Notes under the pieces: model-generated
Seen by the model: the letters and a program-made list of their open reading frames with translations, nothing else
What the model was told of the DNA's origin: nothing
Databases searched by the model: none
Source: Nematostella vectensis
Lineage: Eukaryota; Cnidaria; Anthozoa; Actiniaria; Edwardsiidae
Direction: 5' to 3'
DNA: 64,000 nt
Assembly (NCBI RefSeq): GCF_932526225.1
Contig: NC_064043.1
Coordinates: 682,001 to 746,000 of the forward strand
Translations under genes and position numbers: made by a program
Shown: positions 1-9,500 of the stretch, piece by piece
Layout of the letters: each line of letters starts with the position of its first letter
How positions within the stretch are numbered: the first letter of the stretch is position 1

Positions 1-2142
1 AAAGCTTCAGGGTTACATTCGGGAATTTGTTTTACGAGTGTAACCTCCAAAAGGTTACAATCGATAATTTTTTTTCCGAATGTAAATTCCAAAAAGTAAC
101 ATTAGGAAAAAAAAACAGTATACTCGGAAAAAAAGGTATATCAATCTATCGAGCGCTATGCTCTATGTTAGAATCTACTTAATCAAGTTATCCAAGGAAT
201 CTAGTTTGTTCTTGTGTACATAAAATATGTACAGGATCCTGAACAAAGCATGAGCACATCAAAGATGCTGAGAGTACATAAAAATTTCACTAATCATTCT
301 TTTTATGTCATGACACACCAAGAACAGTATAATTAAGTATCGATATTTAAAAAAAAAAATAGGCTATCAGCGGGAATTGAACCCGGGTCGCTGCGTTAGT
401 AGTCAAGTGCCCGCAACGGAAGACTAACGTGGCATTGCTTAAGGGAATTGTAATGAAAATTACTTTTAATACTATAGGTATCGTAAACTATCCCAAGCAA
501 AGTCACCATCGGACTGGAGGTTACATTCGGGAAAAGCTTCAGGGTTACATTCGGGAATTTGTTTTACGAGTGTAACCTCCAAAAGGTTACAATCGAAAAT
601 TTTTTTTCCGAATATAAATTCCAAAAAGTAACATTAGGAAAAAAAAACAGTATACTCGGAAAAAAAGGTATATCAATCTATCGAGCGCTATGCTCTATGT
701 TAGAATCTACTTAATCAAGTTATCCAAGGAATCTAGTTTGTTCTTGTGTACATAAAATATGTACAGGATCCTGAACAAAGCATGAGCACATCAAAGATGC
801 TAAGAGTACATAAAAATGTCACTATACCTTCTTTTTATGTCATGACACACCAAGAACAGTATAATTAAGTATCGATATTTAAAAAAAACAAGAAAGAAAA
901 AAAAATAGGCTATCAGCGGGAATCGAACCCGGGTCGCTGCGTTAGTAGTCAAGTGCCCGCAACGAAAGACTAACGTGGCATTGCTTAAGGGAATTGTAAT
1001 GAAAATTACTTTTAATACTATAGGTATCGTAAACTATCCCAAGCAAAGTCACCATCGGACTGGAGGTTACATTCGGGAAAAGCTTCAGGGTTACATTCGG
1101 GAATTTGTTTTACGAGTGTTACCTCCAAAAGGTTACAATCGAACATTTTTTTTCCGAATGTAAATTCCAAAAAGTAACATTAAGAAAAAAAAAAACAGTA
1201 TACTCGGAAAAAAAGGTATATCAATCTATCGAGCGCTATGCTCTATGTTAGGATCTACTTAATCAAGTTATCCAAGGAATCTACTTAGTTCTTGTGTGCA
1301 TAAAATATGTACAGGATCCTGAACAAAGCATGAGCACATCAAAGATGCTAAGAGTACATAAAAATGTCACTATACCTTCTTTTTATGTCATGACACACCA
1401 AGAACAGTATAATTAAGTATCGATATTTAAAAAAAACAATAAAGAAAAAATAATAGGCTATCAGCGGGAATCGAACCCGGGTCGCTGCGTTAGTAGTCAA
1501 GTGCCCGCAACGAAAGACTAACGTGGCATTGCTTAAGGGAATTGTAATGAAAATTACTTTTAATACTATAGGTATCGTAAACTATCCCAAGCAAAGTCAC
1601 CATCGGACTGGAGGTTACATTCGGGAAAAGCTTCAGGGTTACATTCGGGAATTTGTTTTACGAGTGTAACCTCCAAAAGTTTACAATCGAAAATTTTTTT
1701 TCCGAATGTAAATTCCAAAAAGTAACATTAGGAAAAAAAAACAGTATACTCGGAAAAAAAGGTATATCAATCTATCGAGCGCTATGCTCTATGTTAGAAT
1801 CTACTTAATCAAGTTATCCAAGGAATCTAGTTTGTTCTTGTGTACATAAAATATGTACAGGATCCTGAACAAAGCATGAGCACATCAAAGATGCTGAGAG
1901 TACATAAAAATTTCACTAATCATTCTTTTTATGTCATGACACACCAAGAACAGTATAATTAAGTATCGATATTTAAAAAAAAAAAAAGGCTATCAGCGGG
2001 AATCGAACCCGGGTCGCTGCGTTAGTAGTCAAGTGCCCGCAACGAAAGACTAACGTGGCATTCCTGAAGGGAATTGTAATGAAAATTACTTTTAATACTA
2101 TTGGTATCGTAAACTATCCCAAGCAAAGTCACCATCGGACTG

Positions 2143-2266
2143 GAGGTTACATTCGGGAAAAGCTTCAGGGTTACATTCGGGAATTTGTTTTACGAGTGTA
2201 ACCTCCAAAAGGTTACAATCGATAATTTTTTTTCCGAATGTAAATTCCAAAAAGTAACATTAGGAA
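2143..2266 (+). repeat. Six-copy GTTACATTCGGGAA sub-repeat cluster (representative)
   Basis: Within about 125 bp there are six related short motifs, spaced roughly 20-28 nt apart. Forward copies are GGTTACATTCGGGAA (about 2143), GGTTACATTCGGGAA (2169), GGTTACAATCGAT (2211) and GTAACATTAGGAA (about 2253). Reverse copies are GTGTAACCTCC (2196-2206) and TTCCGAATGTAAATTCC (about 2233). The cluster is found in every full-length unit and is absent from the shortened ones. It looks like an older minisatellite frozen inside the 545-bp unit. It also explains the peptide-like periodicity of the open frames across it, where an 'EC..QKVT' pattern occurs twice. Confidence 0.85.
2193..2221. repeat. Hairpin with 12-nt arms and 5-nt loop in the sub-repeat cluster (representative)
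   Basis: Arms CGAGTGTAACCT and AGGTTACAATCG pair over 11 of 12 positions (one mismatch) around loop CCAAA. The inner 8 bp, TGTAACCT/AGGTTACA, are perfect. The right-arm equivalent is at 40947-40975. Most variants keep the pairing or extend it (see findings). A longer alternative fold pairs GGAGGTTACA (2140-2149) with TGTAACCTCC (2197-2206). Confidence 0.8.
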
Positions 2267-2372
2267 AAAAAAACAGTATACTCGGAAAAAAAGGTATATC
2301 AATCTATCGAGCGCTATGCTCTATGTTAGAATCTACTTAATCAAGTTATCCAAGGAATCTAGTTTGTTCTTG

Positions 2373-2391
2373 TGTACATAAAATATGTACA
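2373..2391. repeat. 8-bp-stem, 3-nt-loop inverted repeat in the middle of the unit (representative)
   Basis: TGTACATA and TATGTACA flank AAA, a perfect 8-bp inverted repeat. In units where the first arm reads TGTGCATA the stem is broken by one mismatch. It directly abuts the BamHI palindrome. Confidence 0.75.
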
Positions 2392-2399
2392 GGATCCTG
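2390..2399. repeat. Perfect 10-bp palindrome CAGGATCCTG (BamHI site)
   Basis: Self-complementary 10-mer present in almost every unit of both arms. It is changed to CAGGTTCCTG at 48334, 51609 and 57853 and to CAGGTTTCTG at 49971, which marks one unit type of the right-arm 3-unit repeat. Confidence 0.85.
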
Positions 2400-2463
2400 A
2401 ACAAAGCATGAGCACATCAAAGATGCTGAGAGTACATAAAAATTTCACTAATCATTCTTTTTA

Positions 2464-2473
2464 TGTCATGACA
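2464..2473. repeat. Perfect 10-bp palindrome TGTCATGACA
   Basis: Self-complementary 10-mer lying in a segment that reads ACACCAAGAAC on its downstream side. That side is the near-inverse of GTTCTTGTGT at 2366-2375, giving an imperfect inverted repeat with one bulge and arms about 100 bp apart. Both parts are strongly conserved across units. Confidence 0.8.
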
Positions 2474-2506
2474 CACCAAGAACAGTATAATTAAGTATCG
2501 ATATTT

Positions 2507-2519
2507 AAAAAAAAAAAAA
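2507..2519 (-). terminator. Oligo-T tract following the tRNA relic, Pol III terminator-like (representative)
   Basis: A run of 13 A on the plus strand (13 T on the minus strand) directly follows the 3' end of the tRNA relic, as in real tRNA genes where a T run ends transcription. In most units the tract is longer and interrupted, with patterns such as T-run, CTTTATT, T-run. Its length varies between units and defines unit classes. Function as a terminator is inferred from position and composition only. Confidence 0.55.
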
Positions 2520-2592
2520 GGCTATCAGCGGGAATCGAACCCGGGTCGCTGCGTTAGTAGTCAAGTGCCCGCAACGAAAGACTAACGTGGCA
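2520..2592 (-). tRNA. tRNA-derived relic (pseudo-tRNA), representative of the left arm
   Basis: Read on the minus strand, the segment runs from GCCACGTTAGTC to GCTGATAGCC. It contains a T-arm with loop TTCGATT, four of five T-stem pairs (CCGGG/CCCGC) and a perfect B box. A plausible 5-bp anticodon stem TTGCG/CGCAG closes an oversized loop of 16 nt instead of 7. The 3' acceptor strand TGATAGC plus C is present, but I find no matching 5' acceptor strand (GCTATCA) upstream, and the A-box region (around TGCCACGTTAG) is degenerate. It is therefore a tRNA-derived fossil, not a functional tRNA gene. The same element occurs once per unit throughout the left arm. The amino-acid identity of the ancestral tRNA cannot be assigned. 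Confidence 0.8.
2531..2541 (-). promoter_or_regulatory. RNA polymerase III B box (representative, left arm)
   Basis: The minus-strand sequence GGTTCGATTCC matches the classical B-box consensus GGTTCGANNCC exactly. The B box is the main TFIIIC contact in tRNA genes (established knowledge). It is one of the best conserved blocks across units. The few variants seen include GGCTCGATTCC on the minus strand at about 4160, 12840, 13900 and 23665, TGTTCGATTCC at about 3625-3635, and GGTTTGATTCC at about 26905-26912. Whether TFIIIC binds is not shown. Confidence 0.75.
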
Positions 2593-5411
2593 TTCCTGAA
2601 GGGAATTGTAATGAAAATTACTTTTAATACTATTGGTATCGTAAACTATCCCAAGCAAAGTCACCATCGGACTGGAGGTTACATTCGGGAAAAGCTTCAG
2701 GGTTACATTCGGGAATTTGTTTTACGAGTGTAACCTCCAAAAGGTTACAATCGATAATTTTTTTTCCGAATGTAAATTCCAAAAAGTAACATTAGGAAAA
2801 ATAAAACAGTATACTCGGAAAAAAAGGTATATCAATCTATCGAGCGCTATGCTCTATGTTAGAATCTACTTAATCAAGTTATCCAAGGAATCTAGTTAGT
2901 TCTTGTGTGCATAAAATATGTACAGGATCCTGAACAAAGCATGAGCACATCAAAGATGCTGAGAGTACATAAAAATGTCCCTATACCTTCTTTTTATGTC
3001 ATGACACACCAAGAACAGTATAATTAAGTATCGATATTTAAAAAAAAAATAAAGAAAAAATAATGGGCTATCAGCGGGAATCGAACCCGGGTCGCTGCGT
3101 TAGGAGTCAAGTGCCCGCAACGAAAGACTAACGTGGCATTGCTGAAGGGAATTGTAATGAAAATTAATTTTAATACTATTGGTATCGTAAACTATCCCAA
3201 GCAAAGTCACCATCAAACTGGAGGTTACATTCGGGAAAAGCTTCAGGGTTACATTCGGGAATTTGTTTTACGAGTGTAACCTCCAAAAGGTTACAATCGA
3301 TAATTTTTTTCCGAATGTAAATTCCAAAAAGTAACATTAGGAAAAATAAAACAGTATACTCGGAAAAAAAGGTATATCAATCTATCGAGCGCTATGCTCT
3401 ATGTTAGAATCTACTTAATCAAGTTATCCAAGGAATCTAGTTTGTTCTTGTGTGCATAAAATATGTACAGGATCCTGAACAAAGCATGAGCACATCAAAG
3501 ATGCTGAGAGTACATAAAAATGTCCCTATACCTTCTTTTTATGTCATGACACACCAAGAACAGTATAATTAAGTATCGATATTTAAAAAAAAAAATAAAG
3601 TAAAAAAAATGTGCTATCAGCGGGAATCGAACACGGGTCGCTGCGTTAATAGTCAAGTGCCCGCAACGAAAGACAAACGTAGCATTGCTGAAGGGAATTG
3701 TAATGAAAATTACTTTTAATACTATTGGTATCGTAAACTATCCCAAGCAAAGTCACCATCGGACTGGAGGTTACATTCGGGAAAAGCTTCAGGGTTACAT
3801 TCGGGAATTTGTTTTACGAGTGTAACCTCCAAAAGGTTACAATCGAAAATTTTTTTTCCGAATGTAAATTCCAAAAAGTAACATTAGGAAAAAAAAAACA
3901 GTATACTCGGAAAAAAAGGTATATCAATCTATCGAGCGCTATGCTCTATGTTAGAATCTACTTAATCAAGTTATCCAAGGAATCTGGTTTGTTCTTGTGT
4001 ATATAAAATATGTACAGGATCCTGAACAAAGCATGAGCACATCAAAGATGCTGAGAGTACATAAAAATTTCCCTATACCTTCTTTTTATGTCATGACACA
4101 CCAAGAACAGTATAATTAAGTATCGATATTTAAAAAAAAAAAAAAAGGCTATCAGCGGGAATCGAGCCCGGGTCGCTGCGTTAGTAGTCAAGTGCCCGCA
4201 ACGAAAGACTAACGTGGCATTCCTGAAGGGAATTGTAATGAAAATTACTTTTAATACTATTGGTATCGTAAACTATCCCAAGCAAAGTCACCATCGGACT
4301 GGAGGTTACATTCGGGAAAAGCTTCAGGGTTACATTCGGGAATTTGTTTTTCGAGTGTAACCTCCAAAAGGTTACAATCGATAATTTTTTTTCCGAATGT
4401 AAATTCCAAAAAGTAACATTAGGAAAGATAAAACAGTATACTCGGAAAAAAAGGTATATCAATCTATCGAGCGCTATGCTCTATGTTAGAATCTACTTAA
4501 TCAAGTTATCCAAGGAATCTACTTAGTTCTTGTGTGCATAAAATATGTACAGGATCCTGAACAAAGCATGAGTACATCAAAGATGCTAAGAGTACATAAA
4601 AATGTCACTATACCTTCTTTTTATGTCATGACACACCAAGAACAGTATAATTAAGTATCGATATTTAAAAAAAACAATAAAGAAAAAAAAATAGGCTATC
4701 AGCGGGAATCGAACCCGGGTCGCTGCGTTAGTAGTCAAGTGCCCGCAACGAAAGACTAACGTGGCATTGCTTAAGGGAATTGTAATGAAAATTACTTTTA
4801 ATATTATAGGTATCGTAAACTATCCCAAGCAAAGTCACCATCGGACTGGAGGTTACATTCGGGAAAAGCTTCAGGGTTACATTCGTGAATTTGTTTTACG
4901 AGTGTAACCTCCAAAAGGTTACAATCGATAATTTTTTTTCCGAATGTAAATTCCAAAAAGTAACATTAGGAAAAAAAAACAGTATACTCGGAAAAAAAGG
5001 TATATCAATCTATCGAGCGCTATGCTCTATGTTGGAATCTACTTAATCAAGTTATCCAAGGAATCTACTTACTTCTTGTGTGCATAAAATATGTACAGGA
5101 TCCTGAACAAAGCATGAGCACATCAAAGATGCTAAGAGTACATAAAAATGTCACTATACCTTCTTTTTATGTCATGACACACCAAGAACAGTATAATTAA
5201 GTATCGATATTTAAAAAAAACAATAAAGAAAAAATAATAGGCTATCAGCGGGAATCGAACCCGGGTCGCTGCGTTAGTAGTCAAGTGCCCGCAACGAAAG
5301 ACTAACGTGGCATTCCTGAAGGGAATTGTAATGAAAATTACTTTTAATACTATTGGTATCGTAAACTATCCCAAGCAAAGTCACCATCGGACTGGAGGTT
5401 ACATTCGGGAA

Positions 5412-6516
5412 AAGCTTCAGGGTTACCTTCGGGAATTTGTTTTTCGAGTGTAACCTCCAAAAGGTTACAATCGATAATTTTTTTTCCGAATGTAAATTCC
5501 AAAAAGTAACATTAGGAAAAATAAAACAGTATACTCGGAAAAAAAGGTATATCAATTTATCGAGCTCTATGTTAGAATCTACTTAATCAAGTTATCCAAG
5601 GAATCTAGTTAGTTCTTGTGTGCATAAAATATGTACAGGATCCTGAACAAAGCATGAGCACATTAAAGGTGATGAGAGTACATAAAAATGTCCTTATACC
5701 TTCTTTTTATGTCATGACACACCAAGAACAGTATAATTAAGTATCGATATTTAAAAAAAAAAAAAAAGGCTATCAGCGGGAATCGAACCCGGGTGGCTGC
5801 GTTAGTAGTCAAGTGCCCGCAACGAAAGGCTAACGTGGCATTGCTGAAGGGAATTGTAATGAAAATTACTTTTAATACTATTGGTATCGTAAACTATCCC
5901 AAGCAAAGTCACCATCGGACTGGAGGTTACATTCGGGAAAAGCTTCAGGGTTACATTCGTGAATTTGTTTTACGAGTGTAACCTCCAAAAGGTTACAATC
6001 GATAATTTTTTTTCCGAATGTAAATTCCAAAAAGTAACATTAGGAAAAATAAAACAGTATACTCGGAAAAAAAGGTATATCAATCTATCGAGCGCTATGC
6101 TCTATGTTAGAATCTACTTAATCAAGTTATCCAAGGAATCTAGTTAGTTCTTGTGTGCATAAAATATGTACAGGATCCTGAACAAAGCATGAGCACATTA
6201 AAGGTGATGAGAGTACATAAAAATGTCCTTATACCTTCTTTTTATGTCATGACACACCAAGAACAGTATAATTAAGTATCGATATTTAAAAAAAAAAAAA
6301 AAGGCTATCAGCGGGAATCGAACCCGGGTGGCTGCGTTAGTAGTCAAGTGCCCGCAACGAAAGGCTAACGTGGCATTGCTGAAGGGAATTGTAATGAAAA
6401 TTACTTTTAATACTATTGGTATCGTAAACTATCCCAAGCAAAGTCACCATCGGACTGGAGGTTACATTCGGGAAAAGCTTCAGGGTTACATTCGGGAATT
6501 TGTTTTACGAGTGTAA
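5412..6516 (+). repeat. Single-unit tandem duplication (535-bp offset)
   Basis: Two successive units share private variants not seen together elsewhere: ATTAAAGGTGATGAGAG (about 5663 and 6198), GTCCTTATACC, CCCGGGTGGCTGCG (5789 and 6324) and CGAAAGGCTAACG. The 535-bp spacing of these markers shows a recent one-unit duplication. Confidence 0.8.
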
Positions 6517-9500
6517 CCTTCAAAAGGCTACAATCGATAATTTGTTTTCCGAATGTAAATTCCAAAAAGTAACATTAGGAAAGATAAAGCAGTATACTTG
6601 GAAAAAAAGGTATATCAATCTATCGAGCGCTATGCTCTATGTTAGAATCTACTTAATCAAGTTATCCAAGGAATCTACTTAGTTCTTTTGTGCATAAAAT
6701 ATGTACAGGATCCTGAACAAAGCATGAGCACATCAAAGATGCTAAGAGTACATAAAAATGTCACTATACCTTGTTTTTATGTCATGACACACCAAGAACA
6801 GTATAATTAAGTACCGATATTTAAAAAAAACAAGAAAGAAAAAAAAATAGGCTATCAGCGGGAATTGAACCCGGGTCGCTGCGTTAGTAGTCAAGTGCCC
6901 GCAACGAAAGACTAACGTGGCATTGCTTAAGGGAATTGTAATGAAAATTACTTTTAATACTATAGGTATCGTAAACTATCCCAAGCAAAGTCACCATCGG
7001 ACTGGAGGTTACATTCGGGAAAAGCTTCAGGGTTACATTCGGGAATTTGTTTTACGAGTGTAACCTCCAAAAGGTTACAATCGAAAATTTTTTTTCAGAA
7101 TATAAATTCCGAAAAGTAACATTAGGAAAAAAAAACAGTATACTCGGAAAAAAAGGTATATCAATCTATCGAGCGCTATGCTCTATGTTAGAATCTACTT
7201 AATCAAGTTATCCAAGGAATCTAGTTTGTTCTTGTGTACATAAAATATGTACAGGATCCTGAACAAAGCATGAGCACATCAAAGATGCTAAGAGTACATA
7301 AAAATGTCACTATACCTTCTTTTTATGTCATGACACACCAAGAACAGTATAATTAAGTATCGATATTTAAAAAAAACAAGAAAGAAAAAAAAATAGGCTA
7401 TCAGCGGGAATCGAACCCGGGTCGCTGCGTTAGTAGTCAAGTGCCCGCAACGAAAGACTAACGTGGCATTGCTTGAGGGAATTGTAATGAAAATTACTTT
7501 TAATACTATAGGTATCGTAAACTATCCCAAGCAAAGTCACCATCGGACTGGAGGCTACATTAGGGAAAAGCTTCAGGGTTACATTCGGGAATTTGTTTTA
7601 CGAGTGTTACCTCCAAAAGGTTACAATCGAACATTTTTTTTCCGAATGTAAATTCCAAAAAGTAACATTAGGAAAAAAAAAACAGTATACTCGGAAAAAA
7701 AGGTATATCAATCTATCGAGCGCTATGCTCTATGTTAGGATCTACTTAATCAAGTTATCCAAGGAATCTACTTAGTTCTTGTGTGCATAAAATATGTACA
7801 GGATCCTGAACAAAGCATGAGCACATCAAAGATGCTAAGAGTACATAAAAATGTCACTATACCTTCTTTTTATGTCATGACACACCAAGAACAGTATAAT
7901 TAAGTATCGATATTTAAAAAAAACAATAAAGAAAAAATAATAGGCTATCAGCGGGAATCGAACCCGGGTCGCTGCGTTAGTAGTCAAGTGCCCGCAACGA
8001 AAGACTAACGTGGCATTGCTTAAGGGAATTGTAATGAAAATTACTTTTAATACTATAGGTATCGTAAACTATCCCAAGCAAAGTCACCATCGGACTGGAG
8101 GTTACATTCGGGAAAAGCTTCAGCGTTACATTCGGGAATTTGTTTTACGAGTGTAACCTCCAAAAGGTTACAATCGAAAAATTTTTTTTCCGAATGTAAA
8201 TTCCAAAAAGTAACATTAGGAAAAAAAAACAGTATACTCGGAAAAAAAGGTATATCAATCTATCGAGCGCTATGCTCTATGTTAGAATCTACTTAATCAA
8301 GTTATCCAAGGAATCTAGTTTGTTCTTGTGTACATAAAATATGTACAGGATCCTGAACAAAGCATGAGCACATCAAAGATGCTGAGAGTACATAAAAATT
8401 TCACTATACATTCTTTTTATGTCATGACACACCAAGAACAGTATAATTAAGTATCGATATTAAAAAAAAAAAAAAGGCTATCAGCGGGAATCGAACCCGG
8501 GTCGCTGCGTTAGTAGTCAAGTGCCCGCAACGAAAGACTAACGTGGCATTCCTGAAGGGAATTGTAATGAAAATTACTTTTAATACTATTGGTATCGTAA
8601 ACTATCCCAAGCAAAGTCACCATCGGACTGGAGGTTACATTCGGGAAAAGCTTCAGGGTTACATTCGTGAATTTGTTTTACGAGTGTAACCTCCAAAAGG
8701 TTACAATCGATAATTTTTTTTCCGAATGTAAATTCCAAAAAGTAACATTAGGAAAAATAAAACAGTATACTCGGAAAAAAAGGTATATCAATCTATCGAG
8801 CGCTATGCTCTATGTTAGAATCTACTTAATCAAGTTATCCAAGGAATCTAGTTAGTTCTTGTGTGCATAAAATATGTACAGGATCCTGAACAAAGCATGA
8901 GCACATCAAAGATGCTGAGAGTACATAAAAATGTCCCTATACCTTCTTTTTATGTCATGACACACCAAGAACAGTATAATTAAGTATCGATATTTAAAAA
9001 AAAAATAAAGAAAAAATAATGGGCTATCAGCGGGAATCGAACCCGGGTCGCTGCGTTAGGAGTCAAGTGCCCGCAACGAAAGACTAACGTGGCATTGCTG
9101 AAGGGAATTGTAATGAAAATTACTTTTAATACTATTGGTATCGTAAACTATCCCAAGCAAAGTCACCATCGGACTGGAGGTTACATTCGGGAAAAGCTTC
9201 AGGGTTACATTCGGGAATTTGTTTTACGAGTGTAACCTCCAAAAGGTTACAATCGATAATTTTTTTCCGAATGTAAATTCCAAAAAGTAACATTAGGAAA
9301 AATAAAACAGTATACTCGGAAAAAAAGGTATATCAATCTATCGAGCGCTATGCTCTATGTTAGAATCTACTTAATCAAGTTATCCAAGGAATCTAGTTTG
9401 TTCTTGTGTGCATAAAATATGTACAGGATCCTGAACAAAGCATGAGCACATCAAAGATGCTCAGAGTACATAAAAATGTCACTATACCTTCTTTTTATGT

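Larger units (their letters stand above)
2160..2691 (+). repeat. Representative satellite unit (532 bp), used to describe the unit anatomy
   Basis: Anatomy in the left-arm direction. HindIII site at 2160-2165. Sub-repeat cluster to about 2266, which starts just upstream at about 2143. A stretch with AGTATACTCGG and a GAGCGCTATGCTC segment around 2275-2325. A short hairpin at 2373-2391, overlapping the BamHI palindrome at 2390-2399. Palindrome TGTCATGACA at 2464-2473. AGTATCGATATTT, then an A13 tract at 2507-2519. tRNA relic on the minus strand at about 2520-2592. A hairpin-like GTAAT-GAAA-ATTAC segment near 2607-2622, then GGTATCGTAAACTATCCC, leading into the next cluster. All other full units follow this order with small substitutions and A-tract length changes. 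Confidence 0.95.

Noticed and set aside
2520-2592. Functional tRNA gene
   Set aside because: No 5' acceptor strand pairs with TGATAGC, the A box is degenerate, the T stem has a mismatch and the anticodon loop is 16 nt.
2717-2899. Recurring 60-codon open frame over the sub-repeat cluster, seen in most units on the strand of the left-arm unit
   Set aside because: It starts at TTG with no ATG upstream in frame, is present only because the repeat is copied, loses its frame when A-tract length changes by one, and its peptide periodicity mirrors the DNA sub-repeat. No domain is recognisable.
4181-4462. 93-codon open frame on the opposite strand (also at 5274, 12858, 13920, 23682)
   Set aside because: Starts at TTG and is found only in units with a specific T-for-A change at GTTTTTCGAG that removes a stop. 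It is a passive reading of the same repeat.
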